A stretch of 64,000 nt of DNA from Myxococcus sp. CA023 (GCF_010998615.1 NZ_JAAEAH010000045.1:1-64000), one strand, 5' to 3'. Counted from the stretch's first letter, positions 7,144 through 17,568 are shown. Numbers and translations: made by a program. The notes: generated from the letters alone by a model not told the origin.

Positions 7144-10100
7144 ATGCCGTCAAGGTTTGCGTGGCTTTTGGGGCTCGCGCTGCAAGTGTCGCTGAGCGCG
7201 TGTGGTCCACAGGACGTGTCCGTTTCGCGCATGCCCGCGGGGCCGGAGAGGGCGCTGTCCCAACTCGCGCCAGGTCCGCTTCCCGACCTCGTGGTGCGCC
7301 GGCTGTCGGTGCCGTCGTCCGCGCGTGTGGGTGACGACATCGCCGTCGCAGTCGAGGTGTGCAACCGCGCGCCATTTCCGGCCGGTCCCTTCCAGGTGGA
7401 GGTTCGCCTCTCCGTGGACCGCGACTTCACGTCGTCGGACCCCAAGCTGGTGCGGCTGGGCGTGAGTGAACTGGGCGCGTCGCTCTGTGTGGAAGTCTGG
7501 GACTGGGTGGAGGTGGACGCGGCGCTGGTGGGGGCTCATTACGTGGCCGCCGTCGTGGACGCGGATGGCGAGGTGGAAGAATCCGACGAGGCGAACAACC
7601 TGTTCCAGGGGGAAACCCTGGGTGTGGGGAACGGGCCCGACTTCGTCATCACCGCCCTGCGTGCGCCGGCCGTCGTTGAATTATGGCAGCCCTTCCTCAC
7701 GACGGTGACGGTGTGCAACCGCGGCACGCTCGCAACCAATGGCACCGTCGACCTCCTTCTTTCGGAGGATGCCGTCCTCACGGCGGATGACAGGGTCGAG
7801 ACCTCGACGGGCGGCCTCTTCCTCTTTCCCGATGAGTGTGAGGACGTGGAACTTCAAGCGATGTTCCCGGGCCTGTTCCCGCCTGTCCACGTGGGCGCCC
7901 TGGTGGATGCCTATCCCGGGGAGTCTGCCGACCTGGTTCCTGGCAACAACCTCTGGGTGGGTGGGCGAATGACGTTCGCGGAGTTGCCAGACCTCATCGT
8001 CACGCGGGTGGACGTGCCCTCGAGCGTGACGGGCACCCTGCCGTTCCGGGCGGAGGTCACGGTGTGCAACCAGGGCACCCGGCCGACGCCGACGCCGTTC
8101 GCCGTGGAGCTCTTGCTGTCCGCCCATCCCGTTGTCGTGGCCGAGGACCGTGTCATCGGTGATGCCCAGGTGGCGCCGCTGGCGGCGGGGCAGTGTGCTC
8201 GGGCACGGGTGGAGGCGTCGGTTCCCGGAATCGTCGACGGGACCTGGTACGTGGGCGCCGTCGCGAATGCCCGGTGGGCGCGTGCGGACGAGGCCTTCTG
8301 GGACAACAACGTGGGACCGGGGACCCGGCTCCATGTAGGGGAGGCTCCGGACTTCCGTGTCGTCGCCATCGAATCGCCCACGGTACTCGCTCCGTGGGGG
8401 GACGGCACGGCTCGGGTCACGGTGTGCAATGACGGCACCGTGGGGGCGCCCGTGGATGTGGGCCTCTACTGGTCCGCGGATGAAGAACTGGTCCTCCCCG
8501 AGCCGAGCGCGGGCAGCCTGGGATTCGGCTTCCTGGCGCCCGGGCAATGCGCGACGGAACCGGTGTCGGTCCATGCAGATGACACCCTGTCCGGGCCCCG
8601 GTACCTGGTGGCGTTCGCGGATGCTGGCGAGCTCTGGGCGGAGCTGAACGAGGATGACAACACGTTCGTCGGCAGGCGCGTGTTCCTGGGGCGTGGCCAT
8701 GACCTCGCCGTCACGGCTCTGGAGGCGCCTGTCAGCGTCCACGAGCGTTCCCGGTTCCTGGTCCGGGTCACGGTGTGCAACCAAGGCAACGAGGCGTCTC
8801 CCAACGGAAACCTGGCGATTCGTTCCCGGTCGACACGCACCTCTTCGTGGGCGGAGACGTTGGAGCTCGCGTTCCTTCCCTCCATCGCCCCAGGCGCGTG
8901 CCTCCGTCAGGACGTGCCGGTGCAACTCCCATTTGATCGCCCGCTGGGGTTGCTCCTGGATGCACGAGTCTGGACGCCGGATGCGTTCGAGGAAAACGAC
9001 ACCTCGTCCCCACTGGTACCCGTGGGCGTGGGAGACCGGCCCGACTTCACGGTGACGTCCGTGGTGGCCCCCGCGGGTGTCTCCCCGGGGCAGGGCTTCT
9101 TCGCGGACGTGACGGTGTGCAACCAGGGGCTCCGGGATGGAAGCACGGACGTGATGGTCGTCCTGTCCCAGGATGCCGAGGTCTCCACTCGCGACCTCTT
9201 CGCCGGCTGGGCGGAGACCGGGCTCGTGCAGGCGGGGCAGTGCGTGCCCGTCAAGGTGCCGTCACACGCGGGCTCGCTGTGGCCCGGTGTCTTCACCGTG
9301 GGCGCCATCGTGGACCCGTTTGGGGAGCGATACCTGCGCAACGAACTGCGCGAGGACAACAACGTCCTGGCGGGAGCCCAGGTTTCGCTCGGGCGTGTGG
9401 CCGACTTCGCCGTGACCTCCGTGTCCGCGCCCAAAGCAGTGGCGCCTGGCGCTGCCTTCACGGCGAAGGTGACGGTGTGCAATCAGGGCGCGGCCCGAGG
9501 TTCGACGGACGTGGCTTTCGTGCTGTCTCAATCCACGCGCATCTCCCGGACGGACCTGCCGCTCGGAGGAATGCCGGTGGGCACCCTGGAGCGGGGTCAA
9601 TGCGTCACTCGGGATGTCCCGCTCACGGCGCCGTCCGCGGCCACTCAGGGAGAGCTGGGCGTGCTGGTGGATTCACTGGACCTCCAGATGGAGCCCCGGG
9701 AAGACAACAACACGTTGGCGGGAGGCCCCTTGGCAGTGGGCCTGGGCCCGGATTTCACCGTGGACATCGTGGAGGTGCCGTCCGTCCAGCCCTCGCATGT
9801 CCCGTTCACCACGAAGGTTCGGGTCTGCAACGCAGGGACGCTGACCGCTCCTGGAGAGGTTCGCGTCTTCCTGTCTGCGGATGCCGTCATCGACCCAGGC
9901 GCTGACACCTTGCAGGGGTGGAACTACTTCGACGGCCTTGCGCAGGGGCAATGCCAGGTCGTCGACGTCTGGGTGGCTAACTCCACGCCCGGGTGGGCAC
10001 TGCCAGATGGCCGCTGGTTCTGGGGGGCGGCGGTGTTTGCCCATGGGGCGGAGCAGGAGCTCCACTGGGACGACAACTTCGATGCCCGCCCCTTGAACGT

Positions 10101-13100
10101 CGGCCTGGTGCCTGACTTCTCCGTCACGGCGCTCGATATGCCGTCCTCGGTTCTTTCGGACCAACCGTTCTCGGCGCAAGTGACGGTGTGCAACGCTGGG
10201 ACCGCGGCAGGAGCCACGTCCGTGAGACTGGTGCGCGACTGGTCTCCTTTCTACGCACCGCCCGCGCACACCCTGGGCGAGGCGATGACAGAGTCCCTGG
10301 CGGCTGGACAGTGCACCAAGGTAAGCGTGCAGGCAGCCGCCGGCGTGTCATTCGAAGGCATGTACACCGTGAGCGCGGTGGCGAACCCGGAGGGCGCCGC
10401 GGCGGAGTTGCGCGAAGACGACAACGTCCGCACGGCGCGCCTGGGCGTGGGGGCGTTGCCGGACTTCACGCTGGGGAGTGTGCGGGTGCCTGTCCCCGTG
10501 GCCGCGTCGGCGGATGTCGCCACCATCGCCGTGCAGGTGTGCAACGTGGGGACAGTGGCCGGGGAGGCGGAGCTGGCGCTCGTGCTGTCCGAGGATGCGG
10601 CCATCACCGCCGCGGACATGCCCCTGGGCGCGGTGCCCGTGGGGCCGCTGGCGGCTGGGGCGTGCACCACGGTGGACGTGCCCGTGAGCCTCTGGGTTCC
10701 TTCGAGTGGCGTCTGGCACGTGGGCGCGGTGGTGGACCCGTATGGAGCGGCGTCCGAGCTGCGAAGGGACAACAACACGAGCATCGGTGTCCCGGTGGGC
10801 ATCGGATTGCTGCCCGACTTCGTCGTCACCCGGCTGTCTGTGCCTCCGAGCATGGAACCCGGGATGTCGCTTCCCGCGCTCGTCGAGGTGTGCAACGTGG
10901 GCGCCGTCGCGGAGGCCGTGGACGTGTCCTTCTATCTGTCGGCCGACGAGGACGTCACGGCCGAGGACGCCCTGCTGCAGACGTGGAGCTTCGGCACGTT
11001 GAACCCGGGTCGTTGCGCCTCGGCGGAGGTCTCACTTGTCACGGGGCCGCCCTCGCTGTTTTGGGGCGTTCGTTACGTCGGGGCGCTCGCGGACGTGGGG
11101 CGGCTGCGGGCCGAACTGTCAGAGACGAACAATGGGAGCCCGGTAGTCCCCGTGAGCGTCGGCTCGGGGCCGGACCTCGTCATCCGCCGCATGGACGCGC
11201 CGCCTGGCGTCCTTCCTGGCGCGTCGTTCCAGGTGGCGACCCTGGTGTGCAACCAAGGGAACCAGGAGACCGCTTCCGGTGTGGTGAGCGGTTATTTCGC
11301 TCGCAGCGGTGCGGGGGCCTCGCGCGGCGCTCCAGCGTGGGAGTCGGAGGTTCCGCACCTGCTCCCGGGAAGGTGCGCCACCCTGGTCAGCACATTGACC
11401 GCGGGCCAAGGCGAAGGCCTCTGGTTCCTGTCGTCCGAGCTCAAACCCGTCCCTGGCATGCGAGACATCGCGGCGGAGAACAATACTGGGCCCGTGCTTC
11501 CCGTGCGCGTCGGGCACCTGCCGGACTTCGTCGTCACGTCGGTTCATGCACCCACGGGCGTGCGGCCTGATGACGCGTTCCAGGTGGACGTCACGGTGTG
11601 CAATCAGGGCACCGTGGAGGGGCAGTCGGATGTGACGGTGTTCGTGTCTCGGGATTCGAGCCCCTCCGTCGAGGACCGCTACGTCGGCTCCGTGCCGACC
11701 GGGGCGCTGGGGCAGGGGCAGTGCGCCACGCTTCCGGTCACCGTCCCCCGGGATTCGCAGCGGGCGGGAACGTGGTTTGTGGGTGCGCTGGTTGATCGGG
11801 ATGCCCAGGTGGCCGAGCTGTCGGAGGCGAACAACGCGCACGACGGCGTGCCCGTGCGGTTCGCCTCGCTTCCCGACTTCGTCATCTCCACGGTGGTGGC
11901 GCCCGAGAGCGTGGCGTTCGGCGACACGTTCCCGGCACAGGTGACGGTCTGCAACCAGGGGACGGCTTCCGGAAGTGCGTCGCTCACGCCCTATCTGTCC
12001 CTGGACGCGGTCATCTCCCGGGACGATGCCCAGGTCGCGGGCACGCAGACCGTGACGGGGCTGTCTCCCGGTGCCTGTATCCTGCGCGAGTTGTCCATCC
12101 AGGCCCTGCCTTCACGAGAAGGCCTCTGGTACCTCGGTGCCGTGGTGGATTCGCAGCGGTGGGGGGAGGAAGCCAGTACGGCCAACAATGCCAGCGCCGG
12201 GCGTCCCCTGGGCATTGGCTTCAGGCCGGACCTGGTCATCAACGTGGTGGAGGCGCCCGCCGTTGCCCGGCCGGACGCGTTGCTCCCGGTGGAGGCGACG
12301 GTGTGCAACCAGGGCACCACCTCCGTCAGCAACGCGCTGGTGGGACTCAACGTCCACATGCTCCCGGAGGTGAGGCTGGACCGCGGGTTCGCGGCGACGG
12401 CCTCCGTGTCCCTGTCACCCGGCACGTGCAAGCGTGTGGCGTTGTCACTGCCGCTCGATGACTACGAACCGTGGTGGCCCACGACGTACGTCGTCGCCAG
12501 TGTGGACCCCAACGACACTGTGCTGGAGTTCAACGAGCACAACAACGAGCGCGTCAGCCATCCTGTCTCCGTGGAGGACGGGCTCGCAGACCTCGTGACG
12601 GAGGCTGTGCGTGCGCCGTCCACGGTGGAGCCGGGGCAGTCCTTCACGGCATCGGTGCGGGTGTGCAACGAAGGACGTGTGCCGGCGCCCGCGCAGGTGA
12701 CATTGCATGCGTCGCGCGACGTCCAAGTGACGCCCGCGGACCCTCTGCTTGCGGAAGCGTCCCTCGGCATCCTGGCGCCTGGCCAATGCGCGGAGCAGGC
12801 CCTCCCAGCGGTCCTCCAGGGAGCGGGCACCTTCTATCTGGCGGCGGTCGCCAGCACGGGGGGCGAGGTTCGCGAGTACGACGACACGAACAACATCGGG
12901 CCTGCCTCGCAGGTGTATGTCGAAGGCAGCGGAACGGACTTCGTCGTGGAGTCGGTCGTGCTGCCGTCCGTGGTGCTCCCGAATGTGGAGTTCACGGCCA
13001 CCATCCGTGTCTGCAATCGGGGCAGAGTGGGTTGGGCGACGTCGGTGGCCCTCTACCTGTCCCCCGACGCACTCGTCGACCCTGCGGACACTGAGCTGGC

Positions 13101-15045
13101 TTCGCGACAGGGCTTCTTCGTTCCGGCTGGGCAGTGTGTGGCTGTCGCGTTGGAGGGCCAGGTGCCTCAGCCGGGGCACTGGTACCTGGCGGCCATCGTG
13201 GACCCGTTGAACCAGCATTCCGAGGATGATGAGGGCAACAACTCCAGCCCGGTGTCCACGCTGGTGGTGGGCTCGCTTCCGGACTACACCGTCGCCGCGT
13301 TGACGGCGCCACCGGTGGAATCGCGCAGCGGGCCGCTGCCGGTGCGAATCACCGTGTGCAACCAGGGCACCGCGCCTGCGCCGGCCACCGGAGTTCGTTT
13401 CCAGTTGAAAGCCAACGGCCCATTGGCCGAAGGCGTCCTGCGCGTCTCGTCCCGAGGCGTTCCCGCTCTGGCCGCGAATCAGTGCGCCGAGTGGGAGGAG
13501 TCATTGGGCTCGGTCGGAAATGCGCCTCGCGCATGGCAGTTGGTGGCCACGGTGGACCCGGAGGGCGTGGCGACCGAGGCCCACACGGACAACAACGTCA
13601 GGGCCGTGGACGTTCGCGTCGGAGACCTGGCGGAGCTCGCGGTCACTCGTATCGCGCCGGAGAGGAACGGGCTTGCTCCGGGGAGCACGTTCACTACGGA
13701 GGTCTCTGTCTGCAACACCGGCAGCATTCCCGCCAGCGAGCTGCGCGTTCATGTCCTGTTGTCGGAGGACGGCCTGGACCCGGACGTGGGCACGCATGTC
13801 GGAATGAAGACCTTCGCTGCACTGGGGAAGGGGTGCGCCGTGGTGCCCGTGGTTGGAACGGTTCCCTCGCAGGGCCTTGGGGGAGAGGTCCACGTGAAGG
13901 CGCGCGTGGAACTCGTCACGCCACAAGGGGGTGAACTGAACCTGGAGGACAACGCGCTCGTCGGTCCCGTGGTGGGGATTGGTAACGGTCCGGACCTGGT
14001 GGTGACGCGGATGTCGACGGACGTCCCGGTGACCTGGCCCTCCGTTCCCGTGGATGTCACCGTGACGGTTTGCAACCTGGGTGACGGACGCTCCCCGCGA
14101 GCATCCATGGCGACCTTCATCATTCCAGAGGAGGACGTGGGCTCAGGGTCGGTCGTCGTGGGGCCGAACGTGTCCATTGACTCCCTGGCATCGGGCGCCT
14201 GCGCCGAACTGGACGTGCAGATGATGGCGCCGCAGTTCGTGGGAGGCTGGCGCCTGAGGGGCATCGTGGACGAAAGGAATGCCATCCCGGAGACGGTGGA
14301 ATCCAACAACCTGGTGGAGGGTGAGGCGTTCCGGGTGACGACCTTCACGGGGCACGTCATCACCGGACTCCAAGCGCCTACCTCCGTCCGGCCGAATGAC
14401 TTCTTCATCGCGGTGGCGACGGTGTGCAACCGGGGGCCCCAGTCACCGTCCAGCGCGCTGATCCATCTCGCGTTGGAGACGGCGGATGGCTTCCCTGTCA
14501 CCCACTTGCCGGTGCAAGGGACGTCGCCCAATCTGGAGCAGGGGGACTGTGCGCAGGTGACGTTGTCGGGTTCGGCCAGCGTCCCCTTGGAAGGGGCCTA
14601 CCGGGTCGTGGCGGGGCTGGGGCACTGGGCGGATGCGATGACGGAGGCGCAGCGGCGTGCGCTCTCATTCTCAGTGCCCATGGGCGTCGGCAATCGAAGT
14701 GACTTCACCGTTACCGCCGTGAGCGCCCCCGAAAGTGTCCGCACCGGAGGCGCGTACGCGACGGCGGTGACGGTGTGCAATCACGGCACGGTGTCGGGCA
14801 CCGCCACGGTGAGGTCCTACCTGTCTCGGGATTCGCAACTCGACGCCTCGAGTGACGTCCGTGTCGGGCAGACGAGCGTGACGCTCTCCCGGAATCAATG
14901 CCGGACGTTGTCGGTGTCGTCGCTGGCCAACGTGAGCAGCGGGGATGTCTGGTACGTGGGCGCGCACGCGAGTACGGGCAGCGCGCCGGACCTGACGCCC
15001 GCCAACGACGGCCGTGTGGGCTCCCGGATTCTCGTGACACCTTGA
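7144..15045 (+). CDS. Giant CARDB-repeat surface lipoprotein
   Basis: The product has 2633 residues. The start at 7144 is chosen for its ribosome site (GGAGGGGGAG just upstream) and lipoprotein signal (MPSRFAWLLGLALQVSLSAC, Cys20); the longer frame to 6982 lacks both. The rest is 22 tandem beta-sandwich units of about 118 residues. Each has a PDFVVT-like opening, a TVCNQGT core, a GQC turn, a WYVGAVVD strand and an E-x-NN close. This matches the CARDB family (cell-adhesion-related domain in bacteria). The two cysteines per unit (VCN and GQC) could form one disulfide per repeat. It probably forms a long rod on the outer surface, for adhesion or matrix contact. It stands alone, without clear operon partners. 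Confidence 0.85.
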   Translation: MPSRFAWLLGLALQVSLSACGPQDVSVSRMPAGPERALSQLAPGPLPDLVVRRLSVPSSARVGDDIAVAVEVCNRAPFPAGPFQVEVRLSVDRDFTSSDPKLVRLGVSELGASLCVEVWDWVEVDAALVGAHYVAAVVDADGEVEESDEANNLFQGETLGVGNGPDFVITALRAPAVVELWQPFLTTVTVCNRGTLATNGTVDLLLSEDAVLTADDRVETSTGGLFLFPDECEDVELQAMFPGLFPPVHVGALVDAYPGESADLVPGNNLWVGGRMTFAELPDLIVTRVDVPSSVTGTLPFRAEVTVCNQGTRPTPTPFAVELLLSAHPVVVAEDRVIGDAQVAPLAAGQCARARVEASVPGIVDGTWYVGAVANARWARADEAFWDNNVGPGTRLHVGEAPDFRVVAIESPTVLAPWGDGTARVTVCNDGTVGAPVDVGLYWSADEELVLPEPSAGSLGFGFLAPGQCATEPVSVHADDTLSGPRYLVAFADAGELWAELNEDDNTFVGRRVFLGRGHDLAVTALEAPVSVHERSRFLVRVTVCNQGNEASPNGNLAIRSRSTRTSSWAETLELAFLPSIAPGACLRQDVPVQLPFDRPLGLLLDARVWTPDAFEENDTSSPLVPVGVGDRPDFTVTSVVAPAGVSPGQGFFADVTVCNQGLRDGSTDVMVVLSQDAEVSTRDLFAGWAETGLVQAGQCVPVKVPSHAGSLWPGVFTVGAIVDPFGERYLRNELREDNNVLAGAQVSLGRVADFAVTSVSAPKAVAPGAAFTAKVTVCNQGAARGSTDVAFVLSQSTRISRTDLPLGGMPVGTLERGQCVTRDVPLTAPSAATQGELGVLVDSLDLQMEPREDNNTLAGGPLAVGLGPDFTVDIVEVPSVQPSHVPFTTKVRVCNAGTLTAPGEVRVFLSADAVIDPGADTLQGWNYFDGLAQGQCQVVDVWVANSTPGWALPDGRWFWGAAVFAHGAEQELHWDDNFDARPLNVGLVPDFSVTALDMPSSVLSDQPFSAQVTVCNAGTAAGATSVRLVRDWSPFYAPPAHTLGEAMTESLAAGQCTKVSVQAAAGVSFEGMYTVSAVANPEGAAAELREDDNVRTARLGVGALPDFTLGSVRVPVPVAASADVATIAVQVCNVGTVAGEAELALVLSEDAAITAADMPLGAVPVGPLAAGACTTVDVPVSLWVPSSGVWHVGAVVDPYGAASELRRDNNTSIGVPVGIGLLPDFVVTRLSVPPSMEPGMSLPALVEVCNVGAVAEAVDVSFYLSADEDVTAEDALLQTWSFGTLNPGRCASAEVSLVTGPPSLFWGVRYVGALADVGRLRAELSETNNGSPVVPVSVGSGPDLVIRRMDAPPGVLPGASFQVATLVCNQGNQETASGVVSGYFARSGAGASRGAPAWESEVPHLLPGRCATLVSTLTAGQGEGLWFLSSELKPVPGMRDIAAENNTGPVLPVRVGHLPDFVVTSVHAPTGVRPDDAFQVDVTVCNQGTVEGQSDVTVFVSRDSSPSVEDRYVGSVPTGALGQGQCATLPVTVPRDSQRAGTWFVGALVDRDAQVAELSEANNAHDGVPVRFASLPDFVISTVVAPESVAFGDTFPAQVTVCNQGTASGSASLTPYLSLDAVISRDDAQVAGTQTVTGLSPGACILRELSIQALPSREGLWYLGAVVDSQRWGEEASTANNASAGRPLGIGFRPDLVINVVEAPAVARPDALLPVEATVCNQGTTSVSNALVGLNVHMLPEVRLDRGFAATASVSLSPGTCKRVALSLPLDDYEPWWPTTYVVASVDPNDTVLEFNEHNNERVSHPVSVEDGLADLVTEAVRAPSTVEPGQSFTASVRVCNEGRVPAPAQVTLHASRDVQVTPADPLLAEASLGILAPGQCAEQALPAVLQGAGTFYLAAVASTGGEVREYDDTNNIGPASQVYVEGSGTDFVVESVVLPSVVLPNVEFTATIRVCNRGRVGWATSVALYLSPDALVDPADTELASRQGFFVPAGQCVAVALEGQVPQPGHWYLAAIVDPLNQHSEDDEGNNSSPVSTLVVGSLPDYTVAALTAPPVESRSGPLPVRITVCNQGTAPAPATGVRFQLKANGPLAEGVLRVSSRGVPALAANQCAEWEESLGSVGNAPRAWQLVATVDPEGVATEAHTDNNVRAVDVRVGDLAELAVTRIAPERNGLAPGSTFTTEVSVCNTGSIPASELRVHVLLSEDGLDPDVGTHVGMKTFAALGKGCAVVPVVGTVPSQGLGGEVHVKARVELVTPQGGELNLEDNALVGPVVGIGNGPDLVVTRMSTDVPVTWPSVPVDVTVTVCNLGDGRSPRASMATFIIPEEDVGSGSVVVGPNVSIDSLASGACAELDVQMMAPQFVGGWRLRGIVDERNAIPETVESNNLVEGEAFRVTTFTGHVITGLQAPTSVRPNDFFIAVATVCNRGPQSPSSALIHLALETADGFPVTHLPVQGTSPNLEQGDCAQVTLSGSASVPLEGAYRVVAGLGHWADAMTEAQRRALSFSVPMGVGNRSDFTVTAVSAPESVRTGGAYATAVTVCNHGTVSGTATVRSYLSRDSQLDASSDVRVGQTSVTLSRNQCRTLSVSSLANVSSGDVWYVGAHASTGSAPDLTPANDGRVGSRILVTP
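7350..14800 (+). repeat. 22 diverged tandem CARDB-coding repeats (about 350 bp each)
   Basis: The string GTGTGCAA or a close variant (encoding VCN) recurs about every 345-365 bp through the gene, for example near 7357, 7717, 8061, 8420, 8773, 9115 and 9475. I count 22 VCN motifs in the protein. The units have diverged enough to suggest age, but the phasing is regular. Confidence 0.8.
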
Positions 15046-15103
15046 GTCCGTGCCGGGCGCGGGGCTTGTGGGCAGCGGACACGGTGGCTGTTATGACAGC
15101 CCC

Positions 15104-15346
15104 GTGTCCGACGTCACCCACTCCGCGCCACCTCCGTTCGAAGCCGCGCTGGTTCGCGCCAGCGAGGAACTCGGCTTCCCCAGCTACTACCAGTCCTGTG
15201 TGCGCCCACTGCTGCGCAACCCGGAAGGCCGCTGGCCGCGGTGCTGTGGCGGCGGGTGTGAGCCGTGCGCCCAGACGCTCATCCAGGTGGCCCTGCGCAC
15301 GCTGGAGCTGATGGGGACGCCACGCCAGGCGCCGCTTCCGGACTGA
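15104..15346 (+). CDS. Small Cys-rich protein of unknown function
   Basis: The product is 80 residues from a GTG at 15104 (MSDVTHSAPPPFEAALVRA); the frame is also open from an ATG-less start at 15050. The middle is Cys-rich: C-VRPLLRNPEGRWPR-CC-GGG-C-EP-C, five cysteines in about 30 residues, which could bind a metal. No signal peptide is visible, so it is probably cytoplasmic. It ends 16 bp before the response regulator gene on the same strand, so the two may be co-transcribed. I do not recognise the family. Confidence 0.6.
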   Translation: MSDVTHSAPPPFEAALVRASEELGFPSYYQSCVRPLLRNPEGRWPRCCGGGCEPCAQTLIQVALRTLELMGTPRQAPLPD

Positions 15347-15362
15347 GGCGGAGGCCACACGT

Positions 15363-16739
15363 ATGTCCGTACCGCACCCGTTGCTGCTCGTGGATGACGA
15401 CGCCGCGTTCCGCAAAGTCTATGGCGGGCTGCTGCGCGAGGCGGGGTACGAGGTGGTGGAAGCCGCGGACCGGCCTTCCGCTCGCGCCGCCTTCGACGCA
15501 CGCGACTTCCCCCTGGTGCTGCTCGACCTGATGCTGCCTCCCGATGGCAGCGTCTCCGCGGGGCTGGAAGGACTCGCGGCGTTGCTGAGCGCGAAGCCCG
15601 GGACGAAGGTCATCGTCGTGTCCGGGGCAGGGGACACGCGGCACACGCTGGATGCGGTGCGCCTGGGCGCGTACGACTTCCTCACCAAGCCGGTGGACCC
15701 GGATGTGCTGCTGGTGGTGGCGCAACGGGCGCTCGCGCGGGTGACGCTGGAGCGGCAAGTGGAGACGCTGCGCAGCTCGCTCACGCGCGCGGCGGGCGGT
15801 GTCTCCCTGGTGGGGCAGAGCGCGTCCTTCCTGGCGGCCACGTCCCTGGCGGAGCGCGTGGCGGCCAGTGAGCTGCCAGTGCTCGTCACCGGGGAGAATG
15901 GGACGGGGAAGGAACTGCTCGCGCGCACCGTCCACCTCAAGAGCCGGCGCCACGATGGGCCCTTCATCCCCATCAACTGCGGCGCACTGCCGGAGTCGCT
16001 GCTGGAGAGCGCCCTGTTCGGCCACGTGAAGGGCAGCTTCACTGGGGCGACCAAGGACCACCGTGGCCTCTTCGCGGAGGCGGACGGAGGCACGCTCTTC
16101 CTGGACGAACTGGGCGACATGTCGCCGTCCCTCCAGGTGAAGGTGCTGCGTGCGTTGGAGACGGGCGACATCCTTCCGGTGGGCGCGGACCGGCCCGTCC
16201 AGGTGGACGTGCGGCTCATCTCCGCCACCCACCAGGACCTTGGGCGCATGCTTCAGGAAGGCGCCTTCCGCGAGGACCTCTACTGGCGCGTGAAGGGCGT
16301 TGAAATCCGCCTGCCGCCCCTGCGCGAGCGCCCCGCGGACCTGCCGCTGCTGGCCAAGCACTTCCTCAATCAGTGCGCCCACCTGTGCCCGGACGGGCGC
16401 GCCCGGCTGTTGTCGGACGCCGCGGCGGAGGCCCTGCTGGCCCACGCGTGGCCGGGGAATCTGCGCGAGCTGCGCCATGAGATGCAGCGCGCCACCGTGC
16501 TGGCGGGGGAGCGGCGTGAAATCCAGCCCGAGGATTTGTCCTTCACCGGCAGCGAGCGGCTGCACGCCACCCGCGCGCCGGGCACCACCACGCTGGCGCA
16601 GAAGGTGGAAGCGTTGGAGCGGCGCGAAATCGAGGAGGCCCTGCGACGCCTGAATGGCAACCGCACGCACACGGCGGAGGCGCTGGGCCTGTCGCGCCAG
16701 GGACTGCTCAAGAAGCTGGAGCGCTTTGGACTGACGTGA
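15363..16739 (+). CDS. NtrC-type sigma-54-dependent response regulator
   Basis: The product has 458 residues. The receiver domain (1-120) is complete: acidic pair Asp11-Asp12, phospho-acceptor Asp55 (LVLLDLMLP), Ser87 and Lys109 (FLTKP). The AAA+ domain has Walker A TGENGTGKE (about 176-184), the sigma-54 loop in the variant GSFTGA (224-229) and FLDELGD. A Fis-type helix-turn-helix ends the protein (NRTHTAEALGLSRQGLLKKL). It activates sigma-54 promoters when phosphorylated by a sensor kinase, which is not encoded nearby, so it is an orphan. Its stop is one base from that of the convergent downstream gene. Confidence 0.9.
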   Translation: MSVPHPLLLVDDDAAFRKVYGGLLREAGYEVVEAADRPSARAAFDARDFPLVLLDLMLPPDGSVSAGLEGLAALLSAKPGTKVIVVSGAGDTRHTLDAVRLGAYDFLTKPVDPDVLLVVAQRALARVTLERQVETLRSSLTRAAGGVSLVGQSASFLAATSLAERVAASELPVLVTGENGTGKELLARTVHLKSRRHDGPFIPINCGALPESLLESALFGHVKGSFTGATKDHRGLFAEADGGTLFLDELGDMSPSLQVKVLRALETGDILPVGADRPVQVDVRLISATHQDLGRMLQEGAFREDLYWRVKGVEIRLPPLRERPADLPLLAKHFLNQCAHLCPDGRARLLSDAAAEALLAHAWPGNLRELRHEMQRATVLAGERREIQPEDLSFTGSERLHATRAPGTTTLAQKVEALERREIEEALRRLNGNRTHTAEALGLSRQGLLKKLERFGLT

Positions 16740-16740
16740 G

Positions 16741-17463
16741 TCAGAAGAGCCGTGCACCCAGGCCCAGTCGTACGCTGTAGCCCAGGCGCGTGTGGCTTTC
16801 GCCCGAGCGCTCCTGGAAGGACTCCACGCCGAGCTGGCCCGCCGCCAGCGCCGACAGGTTGCTGCCCAGGTACACCTCCACGCCGCCTCCGCCGAGCGCC
16901 TGGATGCGCCGCGACTGGCCATTGGACAGGCCGATGTCCACCGGCACGTCCAACAGCCCCAGCACGGACACCGTGTCCGCGACGCGCCAGCCCGCCACCA
17001 GCCCGGGCGATACGCGGAACAGCACGCCGGAGTAGTTCCGGTCATCCATGTACGTGGCACCCGAGTTGAGCACCACGCCCAGGCCCAGCGTGGGCGCCAG
17101 GGACAGGATGCCTTGCTCCAGCACCTTGCGCCGCACCGCGAGCTCCAGCGCGGCGGAGAGCTGGAACCACTGGAGTCGCGCGCGTGCCTCCAGTTCGAAG
17201 CCGGAAATGCCTTGCCGGAAGCCCACGCCGATCTCCGGTGCGCCCACGAAGCCATAGAGCGCCGTGGCTCCGTCCGGCAGCGTCACTGGCGCCAGCACCG
17301 CGCCCAGCGGGTCCTCGCTCGTGCCGCGAAGGAGCGCCGTGTCAGACGTCGTGACGCGCGGCGTTTCGTCGGCGGGAGCAGGGGCCGGCGCCTGGGCGGC
17401 GGACTCCAGGGAAGCGAGCAACAGCGCGGACACGAGAGGGCCGAAGCAGCCGGGACGCATCAT
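16741..17463 (-). CDS. Probable outer-membrane beta-barrel protein
   Basis: The product has 240 residues. A Sec signal peptide (MMRPGCFGPLVSALLLASLESAAQA) is followed by a Pro/Ala-rich linker and alternating hydrophobic/polar strands: VGAPEIGVGFRQGISGFELEARARLQWF, LAPTLGLGVVLNSGAT and YSVRLGLGARLF. The protein ends in Phe, the usual barrel-insertion signal. The strand count is uncertain, but the size suits an 8-10 strand barrel. Start choice is between tandem ATGs at 17463 and 17460 and a GTG at 17469. It is convergent with the response regulator and has no clear operon partner. Confidence 0.65.
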   Translation of the reverse strand: MMRPGCFGPLVSALLLASLESAAQAPAPAPADETPRVTTSDTALLRGTSEDPLGAVLAPVTLPDGATALYGFVGAPEIGVGFRQGISGFELEARARLQWFQLSAALELAVRRKVLEQGILSLAPTLGLGVVLNSGATYMDDRNYSGVLFRVSPGLVAGWRVADTVSVLGLLDVPVDIGLSNGQSRRIQALGGGGVEVYLGSNLSALAAGQLGVESFQERSGESHTRLGYSVRLGLGARLF

Positions 17464-17568
17464 GTGCACACCCTACCCCGCACAGTGGCGGGCGGAAACC
17501 CCAACGATTTCAGGAGTTTGTCGGCGCCTTGCGTATTTGTCCGGCTTGGCGCGAAGATTTAGTAATTC

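Noticed and set aside
7681-8925. Antisense open frames inside the CARDB-repeat gene
   Set aside because: They recur with the repeat unit and follow from its codon bias; no independent start signals or domains are seen.
15279-17255. 658-codon minus-strand frame across the response regulator and beta-barrel genes
   Set aside because: It spans two real genes with good motifs and has none of its own.
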